Shown here piece by piece: positions 35,905 through 45,429 of a DNA stretch of 64,000 bases. Both the position numbers and the translations under genes were made by a program. The first letter of the stretch is position 1, and each line of letters opens with the position of its first letter. The DNA is taken from contig NZ_CP085725.1 of NCBI RefSeq assembly GCF_036840915.1, forward strand, positions 1,488,001-1,552,000, written 5' to 3'. The stretch comes from Flavobacterium hankyongi. Lineage in GTDB: Bacteria; Bacteroidota; Bacteroidia; Flavobacteriales; Flavobacteriaceae. Below the pieces are notes generated by a model. That model was not told where the DNA came from and ran no database searches. It saw only the letters and a program-made list of their open reading frames with translations.

Positions 35905-37416
35905 ATGAAAAAATATCTATCATTATTAATTATAATTATTGGATCAAGTGCCACACAAGCTCAAGATTTTACTGATGCTTTAAGATACAGTCAAACCAAC
36001 CAATTAGGCACAGCTCGTTTTAGAGCTTTAAGTGGTGCCATGGGAGCTCTTGGCGGAGATCTATCAGCCATTAGTATAAATCCAGCTAGTTCTTCTATCT
36101 TTAATAATAACCAAATATCAGTTACACTTAATAATTCAAACAATAAAAATAATTCAAATTATTTTGGAACTAAAAATTCAGAATCATCCAATGCTTTTGA
36201 TTTAAATCAAGTAGGAGGTGTTTTCGTTTTTGAAAAAAGTGGTGAGAAGAACCAATGGAATAAATTTGCATTGTCTATAAACTATGAAAATCAAAATAAT
36301 TTTGACAATTCTTTATACTTCAGCGGAATAAACCCAACAAATTCTATAGACAAATATTTCCTATACTATGCCAATAGAGATGGTGGTGTGTCTGCTTTTA
36401 ATTTGGATAATTATTATTACGATGAATTAACTTATGAAGAGCAGCAAGCTTGGTTAGGATATCAATCATATATTATTGATACAGATCCTAGCTACAATGA
36501 AAGCAACAATAGACTATACACTTCCTTAGTTCCTTCAGGAGGGAATTATTATCAAGAAAAAAGTATTCAAACAACAGGTTATAATGGAAAACTTACTTTT
36601 AACGCATCAGCACAATATGCAGAGTGGCTGTCAATTGGTTTAAGTTTAAATTCACATTTTTCAGATTTTAAAAGAAGTTCATATTTCTTCGAAAGCAATG
36701 AAAACAACACAACTACAATAGACAAAATTAAAAGAGTATATTTTAACAATGACCTACATACTACCGGAAATGGATTTTCTTTTCAACTTGGAGCAATTTT
36801 TAAAGTAACTAATATTTTAAGACTTGGGGCTGCATATGAATCACCTACATGGTATGAATTTACAGATGAACTAACTCAAAATGCAAAAGGAGTAAGCGGA
36901 AGTACCAATGGAGAATTATATCCTGATACAGCAGACCCTAACATAACAATCGTATATGATCCTTATAATTTAAAAACTCCAGGAAAAGTTACATTGAGTG
37001 GAGCTTTGGTTTTTGCCAAAATTGGTTTATTGAGTCTTGATTATTCGTTTAAAGACTATGGCAATACAAAATTTAAGCCAATAAGAGATTATGACGGATT
37101 AAATAAAGCTTTAAGAGACAACCTTGACAATACTAGAGAATTACGTATTGGAGCAGAACATAAAATCCATCAATGGAGTTTAAGAGCTGGTTATCGTTTT
37201 GAAGAAAGTCCTTATAAAGGCAAAAAAATCATGGATGATCTTAAAGGATATTCTGCAGGTATAGGATACGATTTTGGAAGAACTAAGTTAGATTTTGCAT
37301 ATTCAACTGCTAAAAGAAATTATGGTGAGCAACTATTTTTAGCTGGACTTAACGATAGAGCAGCAATTAACAATAGAATGGACAACTTCATAGCTACAAT
37401 ATCATTTAAATTATAA
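35905..37416 (+). CDS. OmpP1/FadL-like outer membrane beta-barrel protein
   Basis: The start at 35905 gives a signal peptide (MKKYLSLLIIIIGSSATQAQ) and 503 residues; the longer frame begins inside a terminator. The mature N-terminus QDFTDALRYSQTNQLGTARFRALSGAMGALGGDLSAISINPASS is the FadL/OmpP1 hatch signature. A barrel of alternating aromatic strands follows and ends in a short strand with Phe (ATISFKL), as expected for outer membrane insertion. Such proteins pass hydrophobic compounds across the outer membrane. It lies directly downstream of the lipoprotein gene but behind a strong terminator, so the two need not be co-expressed. Confidence 0.88.
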   Translation: MKKYLSLLIIIIGSSATQAQDFTDALRYSQTNQLGTARFRALSGAMGALGGDLSAISINPASSSIFNNNQISVTLNNSNNKNNSNYFGTKNSESSNAFDLNQVGGVFVFEKSGEKNQWNKFALSINYENQNNFDNSLYFSGINPTNSIDKYFLYYANRDGGVSAFNLDNYYYDELTYEEQQAWLGYQSYIIDTDPSYNESNNRLYTSLVPSGGNYYQEKSIQTTGYNGKLTFNASAQYAEWLSIGLSLNSHFSDFKRSSYFFESNENNTTTIDKIKRVYFNNDLHTTGNGFSFQLGAIFKVTNILRLGAAYESPTWYEFTDELTQNAKGVSGSTNGELYPDTADPNITIVYDPYNLKTPGKVTLSGALVFAKIGLLSLDYSFKDYGNTKFKPIRDYDGLNKALRDNLDNTRELRIGAEHKIHQWSLRAGYRFEESPYKGKKIMDDLKGYSAGIGYDFGRTKLDFAYSTAKRNYGEQLFLAGLNDRAAINNRMDNFIATISFKL

Positions 37417-37440
37417 AATTAAATTTCTTATATAAACAAT

Positions 37441-37472
37441 AAAAAGCCTTCTTTTATGAAGGCTTTTTTATT
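37441..37472 (+). terminator. Intrinsic terminator
   Basis: AAAAAGCCTTC (37441-37451) pairs with GAAGGCTTTTT (37458-37468) and continues into T's. It follows the porin-like gene by 24 bases. Confidence 0.9.
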
Positions 37473-37523
37473 TTCAACCTTTAAAAAAATCACAAACGTT
37501 AACGCTCCTTAATATAAAAAGCG

Positions 37524-37531
37524 TAATTTTG
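37524..37531 (+). promoter_or_regulatory. Candidate -7 box of rimO
   Basis: TAATTTTG fits TAnnTTTG and ends 32 bases before the rimO ATG. No clear -33 TTG. Confidence 0.45.
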
Positions 37532-37563
37532 CACACTTTCTAAAAAAGTAGAATACTAAATAT

Positions 37564-38868
37564 ATGAGAACCAAGTCTTTAAAAAAAAATAAAATCAATG
37601 TAATTACCTTAGGTTGTTCAAAAAACGTTTACGACAGTGAAGTGCTAATGGGACAATTAAAAGCAAGTGGAAAAGACGTAGTACATGAGCAAGAAGGCAA
37701 TATTGTAGTAATTAACACATGTGGTTTTATCAACAATGCTAAAGAAGAATCTGTAAACACTATTTTAGAGTATGTAGATAAAAAAGAACAAGGTATTGTA
37801 GACAAGGTTTTTGTAACAGGATGTTTATCTGAAAGATATCGTCCAGATTTAGAAAAAGAAATTCCAGATGTAGATAAATATTTTGGAACTACTGAACTCC
37901 CTCAATTATTAAAAGCATTAGGTGCCGATTATAAACATGAACTACTAGGAGAGCGTTTAACTACAACTCCTAAAAATTATGCTTATTTAAAAATTGCCGA
38001 AGGTTGTGACAGACCATGTAGCTTTTGTGCTATTCCATTAATGAGAGGAAAACACATTTCTCAGCCAATTGAAAAATTAGTTAAAGAAGCTGAAGGCTTA
38101 GCTGCCAATGGCGTAAAAGAGCTTATTTTAATTGCACAAGACTTAACTTACTATGGTTTAGACCTATACAAAAAGCGTAATCTTGCTGAATTACTTGAAA
38201 ATTTAGTAAAAGTTGAAGGTATCGAATGGATTCGTCTACATTATGCATTCCCAACGGGTTTCCCTATGGATGTTTTAGAGTTAATGAAAAACGAACCTAA
38301 AATTTGCAACTACATTGATATACCTTTACAACATATTTCTGATAATATTCTAAAATCGATGCGCCGTGGGACAACATATGCCAAAACCACACAGTTATTA
38401 AAAGATTTTAGAGTTGCCGTTCCAGGAATGGCAATTAGAACAACTTTGATTGTTGGCTATCCTGGAGAAACAGAAGAAGATTTTCAGATTCTTAAAAATT
38501 GGGTAGAAGAAATGCGCTTTGAACGTTTAGGATGTTTTGCGTATTCACATGAAGAAAACACACATGCTTTTTCTTTAGAAGATGATGTTCCTGCCGATGT
38601 AAAACAAGCTCGTGCTAATGAAATCATGGAACTACAAGCTCAAATTTCTTGGGAACTAAACCAAGAGAAAATTGGCCAAACATACAAATGTATAGTAGAC
38701 AGAAAAGAAGGACAGTATTTTGTAGCTAGAACAGAGTTTGATAGCCCTGATGTTGACAATGAAGTTTTAATAGATGCAACAACCCATTATTTAAAAACTG
38801 GAGATTTTGTAAATATAAAAATAACAGAAGCAACAGAATTTGATTTATATGGAACTCCTGTAAACTAA
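37564..38868 (+). CDS. rimO: Ribosomal protein S12 methylthiotransferase RimO
   Basis: A radical SAM methylthiotransferase that modifies the conserved Asp of ribosomal protein S12. The 434-residue protein has the three-domain order of the MiaB/RimO family. The N-terminal UPF0004 domain has cluster ligands Cys18, Cys53 and Cys87. The radical SAM core has Cys148, Cys152 and Cys155 (GCDRPCSFC), and a C-terminal TRAM domain follows. The motif ITLGCSKNVYDSEVLMG and the SAM-binding downstream region are typical. RimO rather than MiaB is chosen from the short C-terminus and the LGCSKN start. Monocistronic, with terminators on both sides. Confidence 0.94.
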   Translation: MRTKSLKKNKINVITLGCSKNVYDSEVLMGQLKASGKDVVHEQEGNIVVINTCGFINNAKEESVNTILEYVDKKEQGIVDKVFVTGCLSERYRPDLEKEIPDVDKYFGTTELPQLLKALGADYKHELLGERLTTTPKNYAYLKIAEGCDRPCSFCAIPLMRGKHISQPIEKLVKEAEGLAANGVKELILIAQDLTYYGLDLYKKRNLAELLENLVKVEGIEWIRLHYAFPTGFPMDVLELMKNEPKICNYIDIPLQHISDNILKSMRRGTTYAKTTQLLKDFRVAVPGMAIRTTLIVGYPGETEEDFQILKNWVEEMRFERLGCFAYSHEENTHAFSLEDDVPADVKQARANEIMELQAQISWELNQEKIGQTYKCIVDRKEGQYFVARTEFDSPDVDNEVLIDATTHYLKTGDFVNIKITEATEFDLYGTPVN

Positions 38869-38889
38869 TTTTAGTTACATAATAAATTT

Positions 38890-38916
38890 AAAAAGGCCTT
38901 CAATGAAGGTCTTTTC
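38890..38916 (+). terminator. Intrinsic terminator of rimO
   Basis: AAAAGGCCTTC pairs with GAAGGTCTTTT around AAT with one G-U pair; T-rich 3' flank. Confidence 0.75.
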
Positions 38917-38954
38917 TTATATAATTAATTTCTTAACTCAAAGTTTAACATTTC

Positions 38955-38971
38955 TTACGGTAAAACCGTAA
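38955..38971. promoter_or_regulatory. Inverted repeat upstream of the YfbU-like gene
   Basis: TTACGGT-AAA-ACCGTAA, a perfect 7-bp inverted repeat with a 3-base spacer. It occupies the position where the -33 element would lie relative to the -7 box TATCTTTG at 38993-39000, so it is a candidate operator. No regulator gene is adjacent. Confidence 0.5.
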
Positions 38972-38992
38972 TATCAAACAAAACTGTAGCTC

Positions 38993-39000
38993 TATCTTTG
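38993..39000 (+). promoter_or_regulatory. Candidate -7 box of the YfbU-like gene
   Basis: TATCTTTG, 20 bases before the ATG. The expected -33 TTG is replaced by the inverted repeat at 38955-38971. Confidence 0.5.
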
Positions 39001-39020
39001 ACTTAACAAATTTAGCCAAC

Positions 39021-39572
39021 ATGATACCAGAAACACTATCAGTAGTTGAGAGACAAATGCTTGTCAATCAATTTAGAATATTATCGAAGATAGGTGATCC
39101 ATCTGAGAACTATGACTTAAGAATTGATATTCTTGAAAATGGTTATACAGAAAAGTATTATGAAATCTTTGATGTAGCAATTGAGGAAATTCCAATAGAA
39201 ATATGTGAAGAAACTACACAAATTCTATTCATGTACAAAAGAATCAATGCTGCAATTGAATCATTAACAGAATCTGAAAAGCAAGAATTAGATTTAGATA
39301 TCATTCGTTTTGAAGGATTCAATGCAAGAAGAAACTTGCATTACCAATATTTTGAATTTTTAGTTGAGAAAACTAATCAATGGGATGAATATTCAGAAAT
39401 GTATTTTATTTCAGCTGATGAATCTCAATTAAGTAAATATAAAAAAATGCTAGATTATCAAATTTTCTTACTTGATAATGATCAGTATATATTAAGAAAA
39501 GAAGATTTGTGTCATCTAATAAACGTTGTAGCCGATCCTAGTAATTCAAATCCATTTCAGTTAGCTGTTTAA
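39021..39572 (+). CDS. YfbU family protein
   Basis: The 183-residue helical protein shows the YfbU pattern: LSVVERQMLVNQFRILSKIGD at the start, ILENGYTEKYYEIF, a middle TTQILFMYKRINAAIESL, FEGFNARRNLHYQYFEFLVE, and SKYKKMLDYQ near the C-terminus. E. coli YfbU has been linked to the toxic effects of RelE/MazF-type toxins, but no molecular activity is known. No toxin or antitoxin gene is adjacent here. It is monocistronic and followed by a bidirectional terminator shared with the convergent radical SAM gene. Confidence 0.8.
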   Translation: MIPETLSVVERQMLVNQFRILSKIGDPSENYDLRIDILENGYTEKYYEIFDVAIEEIPIEICEETTQILFMYKRINAAIESLTESEKQELDLDIIRFEGFNARRNLHYQYFEFLVEKTNQWDEYSEMYFISADESQLSKYKKMLDYQIFLLDNDQYILRKEDLCHLINVVADPSNSNPFQLAV

Positions 39573-39602
39573 CTTTTAGTTATACAATATTCCTAGGATT
39601 TT

Positions 39603-39636
39603 AAAAGTCTTCACAACTCAAAAAGTGAAGACTTTT
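39603..39636. terminator. Bidirectional terminator
   Basis: AAAAGTCTTCAC (39603-39614) and GTGAAGACTTTT (39625-39636) form a perfect 12-bp stem with a 10-base loop between convergent genes. Confidence 0.9.
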
Positions 39637-39641
39637 ATATT

Positions 39642-41831
39642 TTATAATAGTAACAATCCAATTTCCCTCAAAGTAATAATGGACTTAGAAAGCCAAAACA
39701 ACTCAAAATCTTCCAATCCATTGTTTTCATAATCTAATTTTACATTTTGATAAGTCATTAACTTTTCGCTTGAAATAGATATCTTTACCAAAATATTCTT
39801 TAACCACTCCCCTTTTTCCTTATCAACTGCAATATCAAAAGTTTCTCTTTTGTCGTGAAAAGTAAACTTCATCATTTCCCAAGTATTTCCTTTTTTTGAT
39901 TTTGAAAACGTTTCAAAAGAAGGTATTCCGCCAATCCAAACAACTTTAGAGTTAGGTTTATTATGAAACTCACTTTCTTCATGAAGACACTCATTAATAA
40001 AATCAGGATTTATTTTTGTATTCGGTATTTTAAAATCGAACCAATCCTGCAAAGGATAATCAAAACAAATTCCATGCATATAGTTAAAAAGAGATTTTTT
40101 TAAACCAAAACTGAATTTATCATGATTGATTCCAGTTTTATCTTTAAACTCAATGTCGTTATTTGCGAAAGTAATCTCGTTTAATTGAGGTACTACACCA
40201 AATTCATCAGGATTCATTCCCACTGGACTATGCGCAGTCATTGCAAACTGATGCCAAAATCCCGATTGCAGAATACCTAATTCAAACATTTGACGAACCA
40301 TTTCAAGACTATCAACCGTTTCTTGAACAGTTTGTGTAGGATAACCATACATTAAGTAGGCATGCACCATAATTCCTGATTCAGTAAAATTTCTTGTCAC
40401 TTTTGCAACTTGTTCAACTGTGACTCCTTTCTTAATAAGCTCCAATAAACGATCCGAAGCCACTTCTAAACCTCCAGAGACAGCAATACAACCTGAAGCT
40501 TTCAACAAAACACATAAGTCAGTAGTAAAACTTTTTTCAAAACGAATATTTGTCCACCAAGTTACTGTCAGATTTCTTCGTAAAATTTCTATGGCGACCT
40601 CACGCATCAAAGCCGGAGGAGCTGCTTCATCTACAAAATGAAAACCATTTTCTCCAGTTTGAGCAATGAGCTCTTCCATCCTATCCACTAAAATTTTAGC
40701 ATGAATAGGCTCGTATACTTTAATATAATCTAATGAAATATCACAAAACGTACATTTTCCCCAATAACATCCGTGTGCCATTGTGAGTTTATTCCAGCGC
40801 CCATCACTCCACAAACTGTGCATGGGGTTTGCTATTTCAATAACCGAAATATATTTATCTAACAATAAATCTGTATAATCAGGGGTTCCTACATCACTTT
40901 GCTTATAATCATGGCGTAGTGTATCATTTTTATACACTACATCTCCGTTTTCAAGAAGAAAAGTGCGTTTGAATTCTTTAGTATTTTCTTCATTCAAATT
41001 AGAAATCAGTAATTCTACAGGAAGTTCTCCATCATCAAGTGTAATATAGTCGAAAAACTCAAATACACGTGCGTCCTTTAAGTCACGCAACTCAGTATTA
41101 GGAAAACCACCTCCCATTGATACTTTGATCTGAGGATAATTATCTTTTATAAACTGTGCACAACGAAAAGCGCTATACAAATTACCTGGAAATGGAACAG
41201 ACAAGCAAACAAGTTTTGGGCTTATATCTTTAATCCTTTGCTCCAAAATATCAAGAGTTATACCATCAATATATGTTGATTCTGTTTGTAGGTATCCATA
41301 TAATTCATCAAACGAATTTGCACTTCTTCCTAATCGTTCAGCATAACGGCTAAAACCAAAATTTTCATCAATACATTCAACAATAAAATCAGATAAATCC
41401 TCAAGGTATAAAGTAGCCAAATGCTTTGCTTTATCCTGCATACCCATAGAACCAAAAGCCCAATCCATGTCATCAAGCTGTTCGAAACGTGATGCTTCCG
41501 GAAGAAAATTCCCGGAACATATTTGCCTCGCCAATGTTGGATTTTTACTTTGTAAAAATTCAATTACTGAATCTATTGTCTTTATATAATCTTTCTGTAA
41601 TGCTAAAATTCTTTCAGAGTTCTGAGACATTTCCATTCCATTCCCTGAAACAAAATTAAAAATAGTAGTTAATCCTTTTTTCGAAAACAATTCCAGAATC
41701 ACTTCAATTCCCAAATCCATCTGAAATGAAGAGATTCTTTTAGTATTCAGAAATCCTTTTAAATAAGCCGTTGCTGGATACGGAGTATTAAGCTGGGTAA
41801 AAGGTGGTGTGATAAGGAGAATATTTTTCAA
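39642..41831 (-). CDS. B12-binding-domain radical SAM protein
   Basis: A protein of 729 residues, starting from TTG at 41829-41831 (MKNILLITPPFTQLNTPYPA, the usual start of this family). The N-terminal part resembles the cobalamin-binding Rossmann domain, with LVCLSVPFPGNLYSAFRCAQFIK and VSMGGGFPNTEL. The radical SAM core has Cys residues in MAHGCYWGKCTFCD; the spacing is CX4CX2C, not CX3CX2C. FHFVDEAAPP and SGGLEVASDRLLELIKKGV follow, as in other B12-radical SAM enzymes. The C-terminal 180 residues are of unknown fold. The substrate is unknown; members methylate or rearrange lipids, peptides or metabolites. It is transcribed alone, divergent from bshC. Confidence 0.85.
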   Translation of the reverse strand: MKNILLITPPFTQLNTPYPATAYLKGFLNTKRISSFQMDLGIEVILELFSKKGLTTIFNFVSGNGMEMSQNSERILALQKDYIKTIDSVIEFLQSKNPTLARQICSGNFLPEASRFEQLDDMDWAFGSMGMQDKAKHLATLYLEDLSDFIVECIDENFGFSRYAERLGRSANSFDELYGYLQTESTYIDGITLDILEQRIKDISPKLVCLSVPFPGNLYSAFRCAQFIKDNYPQIKVSMGGGFPNTELRDLKDARVFEFFDYITLDDGELPVELLISNLNEENTKEFKRTFLLENGDVVYKNDTLRHDYKQSDVGTPDYTDLLLDKYISVIEIANPMHSLWSDGRWNKLTMAHGCYWGKCTFCDISLDYIKVYEPIHAKILVDRMEELIAQTGENGFHFVDEAAPPALMREVAIEILRRNLTVTWWTNIRFEKSFTTDLCVLLKASGCIAVSGGLEVASDRLLELIKKGVTVEQVAKVTRNFTESGIMVHAYLMYGYPTQTVQETVDSLEMVRQMFELGILQSGFWHQFAMTAHSPVGMNPDEFGVVPQLNEITFANNDIEFKDKTGINHDKFSFGLKKSLFNYMHGICFDYPLQDWFDFKIPNTKINPDFINECLHEESEFHNKPNSKVVWIGGIPSFETFSKSKKGNTWEMMKFTFHDKRETFDIAVDKEKGEWLKNILVKISISSEKLMTYQNVKLDYENNGLEDFELFWLSKSIITLREIGLLLL

Positions 41832-41885
41832 AACTTCTTTAATTAGACTACAAAAGTAATCCTAAAAAACTAAAATCATAACCCT

Positions 41886-41918
41886 TTGTTAAACCGATTT
41901 TAGCTACCTTTATTTTTG
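41886..41918 (+). promoter_or_regulatory. Promoter of bshC
   Basis: TTG at 41886-41888 (part of TTTG), a 22-base spacer and TATTTTTG at 41911-41918, 27 bases before the ATG. Confidence 0.6.
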
Positions 41919-41945
41919 CTAATTTAGCAGAAACAAAGAAAAGTT

Positions 41946-43535
41946 ATGCCATCAGACTGTATCAGCTATCAAAATTCAGGATATTTCTCAAAACTTATTA
42001 TTGATTATTTAAACCAAAAACCTGAATTACAGTCATTATATCATCGTTTCCCAAAGATTGAAAATTTTCTTCCCCAAATTGAAGAAAAAACAAAAAATTT
42101 CTCTCAGGAAAATAGACAAATACTAGTTGATAGTCTGTTTGAGCAAAATAAAAACTTTGTTTTATCAGAGAAGTCTCTAGAAAACATTGAGTTACTGAAA
42201 GAATCAACAACTTTTACTATTACAACTGGTCATCAGTTAAACTTATTTACTGGTCCCTTATATTTTCTTTACAAAATTGTGTCTACAATTAATCTGAGTA
42301 AGGAATTAAAAGTAAAATATCCTACTTACGATTTTGTTCCGGTATATTGGATGGCAACAGAGGACCATGATTTTGAAGAAATCAATCATTTTACTTTCAA
42401 AAATAAAAAGATAAAATGGGACACTTCTAGTAAAGGTCCAGTAGGAAGACTATCTACTCAAGGACTAGATGAAGTATATGAACAATTTGCAAAAGAACTG
42501 GGAATTGGTGATAATGCAAATTACTTAAAAGAGTTATTCAGAAAAGCTTATTTGGAACATGATAATTTAACTGAAGCTACCCGTTTTCTGGCTAATGAAT
42601 TATTTAAGGAAGAAGGATTGATAATTGTTGATGGAGATGATTTGAGTTTAAAAAAACTGTTCGCTCCTTATGTCCAAAAAGAATTAGTAGAGCAAACCTC
42701 ATTTCAGAACGTTTCAGAAAGCAATAAAAAACTTAATGAATACGATATCCAGGTAAATCCTAGAGAAATCAATCTATTTTATATAGAAGATAATCTACGT
42801 GAACGAATTGTATATGAGAAAGGAAAATACATTGTAAATAATACCAAGATTGAATTTTCTAAAAATGAAATTCTTACTGAATTAAAAAATCACCCTGAAA
42901 AATTCAGTCCTAATGTAATTTTACGCCCACTATATCAAGAAATTATACTTCCAAATTTATGCTACATCGGTGGTGGTGGAGAAATTGCTTATTGGTTGCA
43001 ACTTAAATCTAATTTTGAAAGCAATAATATAACCTTTCCTATTCTACTATTGCGTAATTCGGTTCTTCTGGCATTTACTAAACAAGTCAGTAAAATTGAC
43101 AAACTTCATTTGAATTGGTCTGATTTATTCCTAAAACAACAAGATTTAATTAATAAAAAAGCCAAAGAACTTTCTAACTATAACATTGATTTTACACTAC
43201 AGAAAGAGTTCTTAAAACAGCAATTTAGTACACTTAACAAAATTGCTCAGCAAACTGACAAATCTTTTTTAGGTGCTGTAAAAGCACAGGAAGCAAAACA
43301 AATTAAAGGATTAGAAAACCTCGAAAAGCGTTTACTTAAAGCAGAAAAAAGAGTTTTAGCAGATCAATTGGAACGTATAACCAATATACAAAACGAATTA
43401 TTCCCTAATGGTGGACTTCAAGAACGCAAACAGAATTTTTCGGAATTTTATATCGAAAGTGGAGATGAATTGATTTCAAAATTACTCTCCGAATTAAATC
43501 CGTTGGATCAAAATTTTTCAACATTGATTGTATAA
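41946..43535 (+). CDS. bshC: Bacillithiol synthase (cysteine-adding enzyme) BshC
   Basis: The enzyme joins cysteine to glucosaminyl-malate, the last step of bacillithiol synthesis, in the cytoplasm. The 529-residue protein contains the family motifs FTITTGHQLNLFTGPLYFLYKIVSTI, VPVYWMATEDHDFEEINHFTF and NVILRPLYQEIILPNLCYIGGGGEIAYWLQL. A long C-terminal coiled coil follows (AKELSNYNIDFTLQKEFLKQQF, LEKRLLKAEKRVLADQLERI). Bacillithiol is the major low-molecular-weight thiol in many Bacteroidota. The other bsh genes are not in this window. A carbamoyltransferase gene follows after 71 bases and may share the transcript. Confidence 0.93.
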   Translation: MPSDCISYQNSGYFSKLIIDYLNQKPELQSLYHRFPKIENFLPQIEEKTKNFSQENRQILVDSLFEQNKNFVLSEKSLENIELLKESTTFTITTGHQLNLFTGPLYFLYKIVSTINLSKELKVKYPTYDFVPVYWMATEDHDFEEINHFTFKNKKIKWDTSSKGPVGRLSTQGLDEVYEQFAKELGIGDNANYLKELFRKAYLEHDNLTEATRFLANELFKEEGLIIVDGDDLSLKKLFAPYVQKELVEQTSFQNVSESNKKLNEYDIQVNPREINLFYIEDNLRERIVYEKGKYIVNNTKIEFSKNEILTELKNHPEKFSPNVILRPLYQEIILPNLCYIGGGGEIAYWLQLKSNFESNNITFPILLLRNSVLLAFTKQVSKIDKLHLNWSDLFLKQQDLINKKAKELSNYNIDFTLQKEFLKQQFSTLNKIAQQTDKSFLGAVKAQEAKQIKGLENLEKRLLKAEKRVLADQLERITNIQNELFPNGGLQERKQNFSEFYIESGDELISKLLSELNPLDQNFSTLIV

Positions 43536-43606
43536 AAACATAGCTAAAAAATTCAATTAGTAAATCAAAAGATTATTTATAACTTTCGATTGAACAAAAT
43601 CGAAGA

Positions 43607-45319
43607 ATGAATAAGCCAATTTACGTACTGGGAACCGGATTATCTCATGATGGTTCTGCTGTATTATTAAAAGACGGAAAAGTTTGTGTAGCTATTGAAA
43701 AAGAACGCATTACAAGAATAAAACACGATGGTGGTAACGACACAGAAGCTATTCAATACTGTCTCGAAGCAGAAAACATAACAATCAACGATATTACTCT
43801 AGTTGTACAGAGTGAAAACTTCACAATTCCATCTCGAGAGCGTTTCAAGGGAAAACGAATCTTTGCAGAAAAATCCAATCCTGAAATTATTACTATTTCT
43901 CATCATCTTGCTCATGCTTACAGTGCAATTGGAACCTCACCTTTTACCGAATGTGCTGTCATGGTTATTGATGGATGCGGAAGTCCATTGGAACATTTTT
44001 TAGAATTAAATCCAAATGAAAAACACACAATAGCAGAACACTTTTTAGCTGCCAATGAAATGCTATGTGAAAAAGATAGTTTTTATTATTATGACGGAAC
44101 AAAACTAACGACCATTTATAAGGATTTTAGTCCTATGGCTGAAGCACAAAAAGACTTATTAAAACTCCCTACAACTCGCCATTCTATAGGAGGCTTTTAT
44201 GCTGCTGTAAGCCATTATGTTTTTGGAAACATGGACGACGTAGGAAAATTAATGGGGCTGGCTCCTTATGGAAAAACAGAAGTATTTGACATGGAAGCTT
44301 TTTATTTTAAAAATCAGAATGTATATGTTTCTGACGATTGGAAAGCACTATTAAACAACCCATCTGAAGGTTATGATTATTTCAAAGCTAATTTTTCCTA
44401 TTATGCAGATGTAGCAAAATGGGCTCAAGAACAAGTTGAAAAAGCAGTTTTGGAATGCATAACCAATCGTTATTCCCTCTTTTCCCATCCCAATCTTTGC
44501 TACTCAGGTGGTGTGGCTTTAAATGCAGTAGCCAATGCCAAACTCCAAGATACTAAGTTAGCGCAAAACATCTATTGGGAACCCGCAGCAGCGGATAATG
44601 GTTTGGCTTTGGGTTGCGCTTTTTACGGTTGGCTTCAACATTTAAAAATGTCTAAAATACCTCATAATGGTTCAACCTGTTTTGGAAAAAAATATACTGA
44701 AAATGAAGTTGAAAAAGCAATACAAGAAGAGCTGTACAATCATTATCAAATAAGTCATTTTCAAACAGAAGATGAATTATTAAAACATTGTGCTTTAAAA
44801 ATTAACTTAGGCAAAACAATTGCTTGGTTTCATGCCGAATCAGAATTTGGCCCAAGAGCATTGGGAAGGCGAAGTATTTTAGCACATCCTGGTATAAAAG
44901 GGATGAAACAGCACATCAACAGTAATATTAAATTCAGAGAAGATTTTAGACCTTTTGCTCCTGCTGTATTAGAAGAAAAAGTTTCAGAATATTTTGAAAA
45001 AGGAAGAAACAGTCCTTACATGATTCTAGTAGATAAAACTCGTGAAGAATTCATAGAAATACTTAAAAACACAACCCATGAAGATGGTTCTGCCAGGGTG
45101 CAAACCGTTAATAAACAATGGAATGAGCGTTTCTATAAACTTATTGAATATTTTGAAAAAGAATCAGGAATTCCAATTTTATTAAACACAAGCTTAAACA
45201 GACGGGGTATGCCAATGGTAGAAACACCAGAACAAGCAATAACCCTTTTTGAAGAAACAGCACTTGACATTTTGGTCTTGGAGAATTTTGTAATTGAAAA
45301 AAATCAACTCGAAATTTAA
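43607..45319 (+). CDS. Carbamoyltransferase (NodU/TobZ family)
   Basis: This 570-residue enzyme transfers a carbamoyl group from carbamoyl phosphate, via ATP, to a hydroxyl of a sugar or other substrate. The N-terminal Kae1-like domain has GLSHDGSAVLLKDGKV and the metal-binding His residues of ISHHLAHAYSAIG (His99, His100, His103), then VMVIDGCGSP and GKLMGLAPYG. The C-terminal YrdC-like domain has WFHAESEFGPRALGRRSILAHP, NINSNIKFREDFRPFAPAVL and NTSLNRRGMP. Related enzymes carbamoylate Nod factors, tobramycin or surface sugars. Here no biosynthetic gene cluster adjoins; the product may decorate a polysaccharide. It follows bshC on the same strand without a terminator. Confidence 0.88.
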   Translation: MNKPIYVLGTGLSHDGSAVLLKDGKVCVAIEKERITRIKHDGGNDTEAIQYCLEAENITINDITLVVQSENFTIPSRERFKGKRIFAEKSNPEIITISHHLAHAYSAIGTSPFTECAVMVIDGCGSPLEHFLELNPNEKHTIAEHFLAANEMLCEKDSFYYYDGTKLTTIYKDFSPMAEAQKDLLKLPTTRHSIGGFYAAVSHYVFGNMDDVGKLMGLAPYGKTEVFDMEAFYFKNQNVYVSDDWKALLNNPSEGYDYFKANFSYYADVAKWAQEQVEKAVLECITNRYSLFSHPNLCYSGGVALNAVANAKLQDTKLAQNIYWEPAAADNGLALGCAFYGWLQHLKMSKIPHNGSTCFGKKYTENEVEKAIQEELYNHYQISHFQTEDELLKHCALKINLGKTIAWFHAESEFGPRALGRRSILAHPGIKGMKQHINSNIKFREDFRPFAPAVLEEKVSEYFEKGRNSPYMILVDKTREEFIEILKNTTHEDGSARVQTVNKQWNERFYKLIEYFEKESGIPILLNTSLNRRGMPMVETPEQAITLFEETALDILVLENFVIEKNQLEI

Positions 45320-45429
45320 ATTTTTAATCATTTATTGATAATTTTTCAATATAATAGTCGTTTTAACGATTATTTTTGCATTTATATCGATTAAACACAC
45401 AAACACTTAACTTAATTCATAATTAAATA

